This document shows, piece after piece, positions 7,312-14,066 of a stretch of 48,737 nucleotides of DNA (the stretch's first letter is position 1; every line of letters begins with the position of its first letter). The position numbers and the translations under genes are program-made. The notes beneath the pieces are model-generated. The model was not told the DNA's origin. It saw only the letters and a list, made by a program, of their open reading frames with translations, and did no database searches. Where the stretch lies: positions 1 to 48,737 of the forward strand of contig JAPUER010000016.1 in NCBI GenBank assembly GCA_027492485.1. Reading direction: 5' to 3'. The DNA is from Betaproteobacteria bacterium (GTDB lineage Bacteria > Pseudomonadota > Gammaproteobacteria > Burkholderiales > Casimicrobiaceae).

Positions 7312-9036
7312 TCAGCGCGGTCCGGCGCTTTCCCGCTCCTGCAGTGCTCGCCACATGACCTTGCCGGAGCCGCTCTTTGGCAAGGCGTCGGCAAACTCGA
7401 CGATGCGCGGCACCTTGTAGGCGGCCATGTTGTCGTGCGCCCAGTCGATGATTTGCTGCGCCGTGGTGTCCCTGGCGTCATGGCGCAGCACGATCACTGC
7501 CTTGACCGTCTCGCCGCGATAGGCGTCGCGGGTCGAGATCACGCAGGCTTCCGCCACCGCCGGATGGCGAAAGAGCAGGGCTTCCACTTCTGCCGGCCAT
7601 ACCTTGAATCCGCTCGCGTTGATCATGCGCTTGAGGCGGTCGGTCATGAAGAAGTAGCCGTCTTCGTCGACCCGGCCCATGTCGCCGGAGCGGAAGAACG
7701 GCTTGCCGTCGATCTCGACGAATGCCGCTTCGGTCGCGGCGCGGTTCTGCCAGTAGCCCTTGAACACCTGCGGACCATGAATGACGATTTCGCCGGATTC
7801 GCCGACGGCGCAGGGCGCCAGCGTGTCGGGGTTGACCACCCGCGCGTCGGTGCTCATGTAGGGCACCCCAAGGCATTGCTGTTTGGGCGCGTCGGGCGGA
7901 TTGGAATGCGACGGCGCGGCGGTCTCGGTAAGACCGTAGCCCTCGACGAACTTGAGGCCGAATTGATCAAGCAGTTTCTGTGCGACGGCCTGCGGCATCG
8001 CCGCGCCGCCGCCACCGATGTATTGCAGACTGCTCAGGTCGTACTGCGCCGCGTTCGGGCTGGCGAGCAGGTCGATCATCATGGTCGGCACCATCGTCCA
8101 CGACGTCACGCGGTAAGTCGAGATCAGCCGCCCGGCGACATCGCGGTCCCAGCGCGGCATGATCACCGCGCAGGAGCCAAGATAGATCGGCACGTGCAGG
8201 CCGTACAGCATGCCGGTGATGTGGAACATCGGCACCACCGCCAGACTGACCGCGGCTGAACTGCCGTTGGCCCAGACCGCGCCGCTCACCACGTTGTGCA
8301 TGATGCTGCGATGGGTATGCATGCAACCTTTCGGCAGACCGGTGGTGCCCGAGGTGTAGGGCAGCACCGCCAGATCGTCGGCACCGGCCGTCGGCGCCGT
8401 CGCGGCATGGCCGGCGGCCATTGCGTCACGCCACACGCTCGCGTAGGCAGGCATGTCGACCGCCTGGTCGAGCCATGCGCGCCAGGCGTCCGGGAAGCCG
8501 GCGGCAGGCAGCGTGCCGCCGTTCATTTCATCCGTGTAGCGGGTGACCAGCAGGTGACGTAATGCCAGATCGGGTTGCGCCGCGGCAACCTCGCGGTTGG
8601 CGGCGATCCATTCGGCGGCCAGATCGCTGCCCACGATTGCCACCCGTGCCGCCGGATCGGTGATGTAGTGGGTCAGTTCGGCCGCCTTGTTCATCGGATT
8701 GACCGGCACCACCACCGCATCGGCGCGCAACACGGCGTAGTAGGCGATGACGAATTGCGGTGAGTTCTGCAGACAGACGGCGACGCGGTCGCCCTTGTTC
8801 ACGCCGGCAACCCGTTGCAGCCAGCCGGCGAGCTTTTCTACCGATGCATGCAGTTCGCGATAGCTGATCGCGCGGTCAAAGAAGACGAAGGCGGCGCGAT
8901 CGGCGTAGCGGCGGCAGGTGATGTCGAGGTTCGCCCACAGCGACGTATCGGGCGTGTCCAGCTCGCGCGGCAGCCGCTTGGGCCAGAACGCGAAGTGGCG
9001 GGTTGGATCGGCGGGTAACGCCGCTGCGGTCGACAT
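7312..9036 (-). CDS. long-chain-type acyl-CoA synthetase (AMP-binding)
   Basis: A 574-residue ANL-superfamily enzyme that activates a carboxylic acid with ATP and CoA. The P-loop-like motif TSGTTGLPKG, the A5 motif EGYGLTET, the aspartate motif FRSGDMGRVDEDGYFFMTDR and the C-terminal catalytic lysine region PKSGSGKVMWR are all present. The length and the GFKVWPAEVEALL hinge match fatty-acid/aryl-CoA ligases of the FadD class. The substrate cannot be read from sequence. It stands alone, transcribed from a spacer that holds a 163-bp palindromic repeat. Confidence 0.9.
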   Translation of the reverse strand: MSTAAALPADPTRHFAFWPKRLPRELDTPDTSLWANLDITCRRYADRAAFVFFDRAISYRELHASVEKLAGWLQRVAGVNKGDRVAVCLQNSPQFVIAYYAVLRADAVVVPVNPMNKAAELTHYITDPAARVAIVGSDLAAEWIAANREVAAAQPDLALRHLLVTRYTDEMNGGTLPAAGFPDAWRAWLDQAVDMPAYASVWRDAMAAGHAATAPTAGADDLAVLPYTSGTTGLPKGCMHTHRSIMHNVVSGAVWANGSSAAVSLAVVPMFHITGMLYGLHVPIYLGSCAVIMPRWDRDVAGRLISTYRVTSWTMVPTMMIDLLASPNAAQYDLSSLQYIGGGGAAMPQAVAQKLLDQFGLKFVEGYGLTETAAPSHSNPPDAPKQQCLGVPYMSTDARVVNPDTLAPCAVGESGEIVIHGPQVFKGYWQNRAATEAAFVEIDGKPFFRSGDMGRVDEDGYFFMTDRLKRMINASGFKVWPAEVEALLFRHPAVAEACVISTRDAYRGETVKAVIVLRHDARDTTAQQIIDWAHDNMAAYKVPRIVEFADALPKSGSGKVMWRALQERESAGPR

Positions 9037-9115
9037 TGCTTCAATCCTCCTGGTCGGCTTGCGGCCCTGCGCACGCTTCGACTGCGCATTGTCGCCCGAA
9101 GGCAGGGTCGAATCC

Positions 9116-9278
9116 TAGTGTCCTGATTTGGAAATTCGTTGATGAAATCGCCCGAGTATCAACGCCATGCAGCATTGCCAATCCTCGCCATAGCTACGGC
9201 TATGGCTGCGGTTGGCGCCTTGCCTGACATTGATATCGGCCGATTTCATATTCAACGAATTTCCAAATCAGGACACTA
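9116..9278. mobile_element. 163-bp MITE-like palindromic element with perfect 27-bp terminal inverted repeats
   Basis: Bases 9116-9142 and 9252-9278 are perfect 27-bp inverted repeats beginning TAGTGTCCTGATTTGG. The symmetry continues inward with interruptions (TGAAATCG..CGATTTCA; TTGGC/GCCAA). It ends in a central hairpin, GCCATAGC-TACG-GCTATGGC. There is no room for a transposase, so this is a non-autonomous element or a relic. A CTAG is formed at both outer edges, possibly a target-site preference. It lies between the divergent acyl-CoA synthetase and ModE genes. Confidence 0.8.
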
Positions 9279-9378
9279 GTGTGCCTTTTCCAGTTTGTAT
9301 CCTATGTGCGGAAACTGTACGCCGAGCGTTACCGTCTATATTGCCGAAACACGCCGCATTCCTGTTTTCCGGCAAACC

Positions 9379-9762
9379 ATGAGTCGCCGCCCGTCGCAGC
9401 GCAAGGACACCGACACGATCGCGCCCCGCGAGCTGCGTCTGCGCGTGTATGCCGGCGAGGCCATTGCTATGGGGCCGGGCAAGGCGGATCTGCTGGAGGC
9501 CATCGACCGTACCGGCTCCATCTCCGGGGCCGGCCGCGAGCTCGGGATGTCCTACAAGCGCTGCTGGGATCTGGTGGAGACGATGAACGCCAGCTTTGTC
9601 GATCCGTTGGTGGCGACCGCTGCCGGGGGCAGTCACGGTGGTGGCACCGTGCTGACCGAATGCGGTCGCCAGGTACTCGCGCAGTATCGCCGCATGGAAG
9701 AACACGCGCGGCGAGCGGTGGTGGGCGACATGAGCCGCTTTCGCGAATTCCTGCGCGATTGA
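9379..9762 (+). CDS. ModE-type molybdenum-responsive regulator, DNA-binding domain only
   Basis: A 127-residue protein, starting at MSRRPSQRKD, consisting only of the ModE N-terminal LysR-like winged helix. The core is KADLLEAIDRTGSISGAGRELGMSYKRCWDLVETMN, followed by the wing and GGTVLTECG. Full-length ModE (about 260 residues) carries two C-terminal molbindin domains, which are absent here; one-domain forms are known in proteobacteria. Without the molbindin it cannot bind molybdate in the classical way. It precedes modABC in the same direction, and a ModE-like box lies between it and modA. A start 28 codons upstream (9295) is possible but gives an atypical extension. Confidence 0.85.
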   Translation: MSRRPSQRKDTDTIAPRELRLRVYAGEAIAMGPGKADLLEAIDRTGSISGAGRELGMSYKRCWDLVETMNASFVDPLVATAAGGSHGGGTVLTECGRQVLAQYRRMEEHARRAVVGDMSRFREFLRD

Positions 9763-9801
9763 TCCGGCCCGGCGTCGGTCGAATCGTTGGTGCCACCCAA
9801 G

Positions 9802-9825
9802 CGCTATATACTGAAAAATATCGCG
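9802..9825 (+). promoter_or_regulatory. candidate ModE box upstream of modA
   Basis: CGCTATATA (9802-9810) - 6 nt - AATATCGCG (9817-9825) has the half-site and 9-N6-9 geometry of the known ModE operator, with CG..TATAT half-sites facing each other. It lies about 40 bp upstream of the modA start, where a molybdate-loaded repressor would block transcription. The right half is imperfect. Confidence 0.6.
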
Positions 9826-9867
9826 AACATGAAATGGCCGGATGGCCAGCAACGACAGGAGTACCGC

Positions 9868-10665
9868 TTGAAATCGCAATTTTTCTCATGGACCGGCCGC
9901 ATCGCGCAGGGTCTGGCCGTCATCGCGCTTGGTGTCGGTGTTGCGGCGGCCGCTGCTGCGGAGTTGACCGTGTTCGCGGCTGCCTCGCTGAAGGAGTCGC
10001 TTGACCGGCAGATTCAGGTCTTCACCGGCAAGACCGGGCACGTCGTCCGCGCCTCCTATGCCGGCAGCAACGCGCTGGCGAAGCAAATCGAAAACGGCGC
10101 CCCGGCGGATCTGTTCCTGTCGGCCGACGAGGAATGGATGGACTATCTGGCGACGCGCAAACTGGTGGTAACCGCAACGCGTCGCGATCTGGTCGGCAAC
10201 GAGCTGGTGCTGATTGCGCCGGCGCAGAGCAGCGCCAACGTCACCTTGACTACCTCCGGCGCCGCGGCGTCGCTGGCGCTTGCGCTGGGGCAGGGGCGTC
10301 TCGCCGTCGCCAACCCGGACAACGTGCCGGCCGGCAAATACGCGCGGACGGCGCTGACCGCGCTGGGCGCCTGGACCGAGGTGGAGCCGAAACTGGCCCG
10401 CAGCGAGAACGTACGTGCCGCGCTGGCCTTCGTGGCGCGCGGCGAAGCACCGCTCGGTATCGTCTATCGCACCGACGCCAGTGCCGAGCCCAAGGTGCGC
10501 GTGGTGGCTGCCTTCCCGGCCGGCAGCCATGCGCCCATCGTCTATCCGGGCGCGGTCGTCAGCGGCCACGACAGCGCCGCGGCGCGCGCCTTGCTCGACC
10601 ATCTTTCCAGCGAGGAAGGGGCCACTGTCTGGCGTCAGTTCGGTTTCGTGCCCAAGTCCAAGTAA
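9868..10665 (+). CDS. modA: molybdate ABC transporter substrate-binding protein ModA
   Basis: A 265-residue periplasmic binding protein. The start chosen is TTG 9868, with AGGAG (9857-9861) six bases before it; it places a signal peptide (WTGRIAQGLAVIALGVGVAAAAAA) at the N-terminus. The mature protein opens with the ModA signature ELTVFAAASLKESLD. It has the oxyanion-site segments YAGSNALAKQIENGAPADLFLSAD and RSENVRAALAFVARGEAPLGIVYRTDA. It binds molybdate/tungstate and delivers it to ModBC. A GC-rich hairpin separates it from modB, and a ModE-type box precedes it. Confidence 0.92.
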   Translation: MKSQFFSWTGRIAQGLAVIALGVGVAAAAAAELTVFAAASLKESLDRQIQVFTGKTGHVVRASYAGSNALAKQIENGAPADLFLSADEEWMDYLATRKLVVTATRRDLVGNELVLIAPAQSSANVTLTTSGAAASLALALGQGRLAVANPDNVPAGKYARTALTALGAWTEVEPKLARSENVRAALAFVARGEAPLGIVYRTDASAEPKVRVVAAFPAGSHAPIVYPGAVVSGHDSAAARALLDHLSSEEGATVWRQFGFVPKSK

Positions 10666-10727
10666 TCGCGGGATAGTGGGATAGCGGGCGTCTGTCGCCA
10701 CGGTCGTCGCGGGTGCGAACGAAACGC

Positions 10728-10765
10728 GCGCTGCGGCGCCGCGGTGGAACGGCGCCCCGCAGCGC
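10728..10765 (+). other. GC-rich intercistronic hairpin between modA and modB
   Basis: GCGCTGCGG-CGCCG (10728-10741) pairs with CGGCG-cc-CCGCAGCGC (10750-10765), a 14-bp stem with a 2-nt bulge. No U-tract follows, so it is more likely an mRNA-stabilising or partial-attenuation hairpin favouring the abundant binding protein over the permease than a full terminator. Confidence 0.5.
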
Positions 10766-10793
10766 CTCTTAGTGGAACGGCGACAATCGGCGA

Positions 10794-11489
10794 ATGATTT
10801 CTGCAGACGAACTCGGCATCATCCTGCTCAGCCTGAAGGTCGCGGGCGCCAGCGTGGTGTTCAGCCTGCCGCTGGCGCTGGGCTGTGCGCTGCTGCTGGC
10901 GAGGGCGTCGTTCCCCGGCAAAACGCTGTTCGACGCGTTCGTGCATCTGCCGTTGGTGCTGCCGCCGGTGGTGATCGGCTACGCGCTGCTGGTGTTGTTC
11001 GGCCGCAAGGGGGCCATCGGGGCGCCGCTCGACGACTGGTTTGGCATCACGCTGGCATTTCGCTGGACGGGCGCCGCGCTGGCGGCGGCCGTGATGGGCT
11101 TTCCGCTGATGGTTCGCGCCATGCGGCTGTCGATCGAGGCGGTGCCGCCACGACTTGAGTGGGCGGCTCGCACGCTGGGTGCATCGCGCTGGCGGGCGTT
11201 CTATTCGGTCACACTGCCGCTGGCGTTGCCGGGCATTGCGGTCGGCGTGCTGCTCGCGTTTGCGCGTTCGCTCGGCGAGTTCGGCGCCACCATCACCTTC
11301 GTTTCCAACATTCCGGGCGAAACGCAGACGCTGCCGCTCGCGATCTACGGCCTGACGCAGAGCCCCGGCGGCGATGCCGCGATCCTGCGGCTGTGCGCGG
11401 TGTCGGTGTTGCTGTCGATCGCGGCGCTGGCGACCTCGGAGTGGATCAATCGCCGCGCGCGGCAGGCGCGGCAGGCGGAGGCCGCTTGA
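10794..11489 (+). CDS. modB: molybdate ABC transporter permease ModB
   Basis: A 231-residue inner-membrane permease with five or six hydrophobic segments (for example IILLSLKVAGASVVFSLPLAL and LPLVLPPVVIGYALLVLFG). The cytoplasmic EAA loop for coupling to the ATPase is seen as EWAARTLGASRWRAFYSVTLPLALPG. LARSLGEFGATITF is typical of ModB/CysU-type permeases; here it reads FARSLGEFGATITFVSN. Its stop overlaps the TTG start of modC, indicating translational coupling. Confidence 0.93.
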   Translation: MISADELGIILLSLKVAGASVVFSLPLALGCALLLARASFPGKTLFDAFVHLPLVLPPVVIGYALLVLFGRKGAIGAPLDDWFGITLAFRWTGAALAAAVMGFPLMVRAMRLSIEAVPPRLEWAARTLGASRWRAFYSVTLPLALPGIAVGVLLAFARSLGEFGATITFVSNIPGETQTLPLAIYGLTQSPGGDAAILRLCAVSVLLSIAALATSEWINRRARQARQAEAA

Positions 11490-12670
11490 TCGAAATCGAC
11501 ATCGAGAAGCGCTTCGCGCGGCGCGGCAGCGATGCCGCGGCAGATGCAGGTTCGGCGCGGGATGCGACCGCGGCGCCACGCGCGGTGACCGGCATCGCGG
11601 CGCAAATCCGCAGCGACGCCCGGGTGCTGGCGTTGTTCGGGCGCTCCGGCTCGGGCAAGTCGACGGTCATCAACGTCATTGCCGGGCTGCTGCCGGCCGA
11701 CCGTGGCCGCATTGTGGTGGATGGTGAGACCTGGTTCGATAGCGAGCGCGGCACCCAGCTACCGGTCGAGCGGCGCGGCGTGGGCTACGTGTTTCAGGAC
11801 GGGCTGCTGTTTCCGCATCTGGACGTCGAACGCAATCTGCGCTACGGCGCAAAGAGCCGATCCGCGACGCAGTGGGCGAAGGCTGGCGTTCCGTTCGAGC
11901 AGGTGATCGAGCTGCTGGGCCTGGCGCCGCTGCTGCGTCGCGCCACGCCGAGCCTGTCTGGCGGCGAGAAGCAGCGGGTGGCGATCGGGCGTGCCTTGCT
12001 GGCACAGCCGCGGCTGTTGCTGATGGATGAGCCGCTCGCCTCGCTCGACACCGCGCGGCGCAGCGAAATCCTCGGCCTGATCGAGCGGGTGCGCGACGAG
12101 TTTCGCGTCCGCATCGTCTATGTCAGCCATTCGATCGGCGAGGTTTCCCGCCTCGCCGACGACGTTGTGGTGATGAACGACGGCCGCGCCATCGCCTGCG
12201 CCAGCACCGAGGAGATCTTCAACCGCGACGATCTGCGGCCATACACCGGGCGCTTCGAAGGCGGCATGCTGATCGAGGCGGTCGCGCTCCGCCACGACAT
12301 GCGTTACCTGTTGACGAGCTACGGTTTTGCCGGCGGCGAACTGGTGGCGCCGGGCGTGGACACGCCGCCGGGCACGCGGGTGCGCATCCGCATCCGCGCC
12401 CGCGACGTCGCGCTTGCCGTCGAGCGGCCGCACGGCCTGAGCATTCGCAATGTGCTGGCCGGCACGGTGATGGCGATCGCCGACGGCGGTGGCGCCATCG
12501 TCGAGGTGCGCGTGCGTCTGCAGGCGAGCGACGGCAGCGCCGGTCGCGACCTGCTGTCGCGCATCTCGCGGCAGGCGCTGGAGGAGATGCAGCTCGCCGT
12601 CGGGCAACCCGTGTTCGCGTTGATCAAGGCGATCGCCTTCGACAAGCGCAGCATGGGTTTTTCGGCCTGA
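11486..12670 (+). CDS. modC: molybdate ABC transporter ATP-binding protein ModC
   Basis: A 394-residue ATPase starting at TTG 11486, which overlaps the modB stop and has GGAGG at 11477-11481. Walker A is GRSGSGKS (residues about 52-59), the signature is LSGGEKQR (from about 157), Walker B is LLLMDEP, and the switch His lies in YVSHS. The C-terminal part (about 265-394) is a TOBE/molbindin domain with RVRIRIRARDVALA. It drives molybdate uptake with ModA and ModB. An alanine-rich insertion (about residues 12-30) lengthens the first beta-sheet region compared with the usual family form. Confidence 0.93.
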   Translation: MIEIDIEKRFARRGSDAAADAGSARDATAAPRAVTGIAAQIRSDARVLALFGRSGSGKSTVINVIAGLLPADRGRIVVDGETWFDSERGTQLPVERRGVGYVFQDGLLFPHLDVERNLRYGAKSRSATQWAKAGVPFEQVIELLGLAPLLRRATPSLSGGEKQRVAIGRALLAQPRLLLMDEPLASLDTARRSEILGLIERVRDEFRVRIVYVSHSIGEVSRLADDVVVMNDGRAIACASTEEIFNRDDLRPYTGRFEGGMLIEAVALRHDMRYLLTSYGFAGGELVAPGVDTPPGTRVRIRIRARDVALAVERPHGLSIRNVLAGTVMAIADGGGAIVEVRVRLQASDGSAGRDLLSRISRQALEEMQLAVGQPVFALIKAIAFDKRSMGFSA

Positions 12671-12680
12671 ACGGATTGAC

Positions 12681-12795
12681 AGCTTTTCGTCGAAAGCGTT
12701 CATTTAATTAGGCAAAAAGCGTAAAAAACTGAAAGTCGACTTTCGGAAAAATCGCGCTGCTTGTCCAATGCGGATGCGCGTCGCACGGAAAAGCC
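12681..12795. repeat. GTCGAC-centred dyad repeat, copy 3
   Basis: AGCTTTT at 12681-12687, GTCGAC at 12735-12740 and AAAAGCC at 12789-12795, with 47 and 48 nt between core and ends. It begins 10 bp after the modC stop, so it could help end that transcript. The rest of the spacer to the carbonic anhydrase start at 12954 shows no other structure. Confidence 0.7.
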
Positions 12796-12953
12796 AAACA
12801 CGGAGCGAACCGGTCGCTGCCCTCGACCGCTGCCGGTGCGATGCGCCATATCACCCCGCGCACGGCGATGGCGAGCGGATTCGGGTCAAAATGGCGGCGA
12901 CACATGGGCGCCGACCACCGGACGCGCCATCAACACATCGCACAGGGAAGCAC

Positions 12954-13478
12954 ATGGCAATTTACGAGCTCGACGGCGTCCGCCCGAGCATTCACGAAAC
13001 GGCGTGGATCGCCGAATCCGCCGAGGTGATCGGCAATGTGCACATCGGCGCCGATTGCAGCATCTGGCCCGGCGTGGTGATCCGCGGCGACAACGAGCCG
13101 ATCCATATCGGCGATGGCAGCAACATCCAGGACAACTCGGTGCTGCATTCCGACCACGACATGCCGCTCACCATCGGCCGCCGCGTCACGGTGGGGCACA
13201 AGGTCATCCTGCACGGCTGCACGGTGGGCGACGGCTCGCTGATCGGCATGGGCGCCACCGTGCTCAACAAGGCCGTGATCGGCAACGACTCGCTGGTCGG
13301 CGCCGGCGCGCTGGTCACCGAAGGCAAATCGTTTCCCGATCGCTCGCTGGTGGTGGGCAGTCCGGCCGCCGCCAAACGCGAACTAACGCCGGAAGCGATC
13401 GCCGGCCTCGGCCGCAGCGCCGACGGCTACATCGAGAACGGGCGCCGCTTCCGCAAGGGCCTCAAGCGCGTCGGCTGA
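12954..13478 (+). CDS. gamma-class carbonic anhydrase family protein
   Basis: A 174-residue left-handed beta-helix protein built from hexapeptide repeats (for example VIGNVHIGADCSIWPGVVIR). The three metal-ligand histidines of the gamma class are in place: H65 (in LHSDHD), and H82 and H87 in GHKVILHGC. Members are trimeric Zn/Fe enzymes or non-catalytic homologues (YrdA/PaaY type). Start ATG 12954 has CAGGGAA before it; the longer open frame upstream has no homology. It converges with the DUF924 gene, 9 bp apart. Confidence 0.9.
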   Translation: MAIYELDGVRPSIHETAWIAESAEVIGNVHIGADCSIWPGVVIRGDNEPIHIGDGSNIQDNSVLHSDHDMPLTIGRRVTVGHKVILHGCTVGDGSLIGMGATVLNKAVIGNDSLVGAGALVTEGKSFPDRSLVVGSPAAAKRELTPEAIAGLGRSADGYIENGRRFRKGLKRVG

Positions 13479-13487
13479 GCGCCGCCG

Positions 13488-14048
13488 CTACCCGGCAAAG
13501 CCGCCGTCGTCGAGATACTTCTGCTCCTCTGCCGTCATGGCGCGGCCGAGGTTTGGGTTGCGGTGCGGGAAGCGGCCGAAGCGGGCGATGGCGTCGCGAT
13601 GAATCTCCGCGTAGCGCAGGCCGTCGCCGCCGAGCGGGCGAAAGAGTTCGACGCAGCGCTCCTGATCGGCCAGCCGCTCGCTGTGCATGAACGGCAGGTA
13701 GAAAAAGCTCCGCAGGTCGTCGCCCACGTCGCGATCGTAGCCGCGTGCCAGTGCCGCTTCGGCAATCGCCACTGCGTGGGCATCGGTTGCAAACATCCGC
13801 GGCGTGTTGCGAAAACAGTTGCGCGGATACTGGTCGAGCAGGATCAGGAGCGCCAGCGCGCCCTCGGCAGTTGCCTGCCAGTCGTCCAGCGCGCCGCGCG
13901 CTGCGGCCTCGTGTGCAGCGGCGAAACGCTCGCGGAACAGCGTGTCGAAGGCGGCGTCCTTGCGGAACCAGCGCTCCGGCCCGGCATCGCGCCAGAAGGC
14001 GACGACGTCGGCGGCGGAACATAAAGCGGGGTTCGTGGTCATGGTCAT
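13488..14048 (-). CDS. DUF924 family protein
   Basis: A 186-residue, mostly helical cytoplasmic protein. Family hallmarks are the opening VVAFWRDAGPERWFRKDAAFD, the ILLDQYPRNCFRNTPRMFATD core, FFYLPFMHSE, and RFGRFPHRNPNLGR near the end. The fold is TPR-like and the function is unknown. It lies 18 bp downstream of rnr on the same strand and is probably cotranscribed with it. Confidence 0.9.
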   Translation of the reverse strand: MTMTTNPALCSAADVVAFWRDAGPERWFRKDAAFDTLFRERFAAAHEAAARGALDDWQATAEGALALLILLDQYPRNCFRNTPRMFATDAHAVAIAEAALARGYDRDVGDDLRSFFYLPFMHSERLADQERCVELFRPLGGDGLRYAEIHRDAIARFGRFPHRNPNLGRAMTAEEQKYLDDGGFAG

Positions 14049-14066
14049 GTCGCAGCGTTGCCGGCG

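Noticed and set aside
6235-8259. 674-codon plus-strand open frame
   Set aside because: Runs opposite the diguanylate cyclase and acyl-CoA synthetase; His/Arg-rich composition and no motif.
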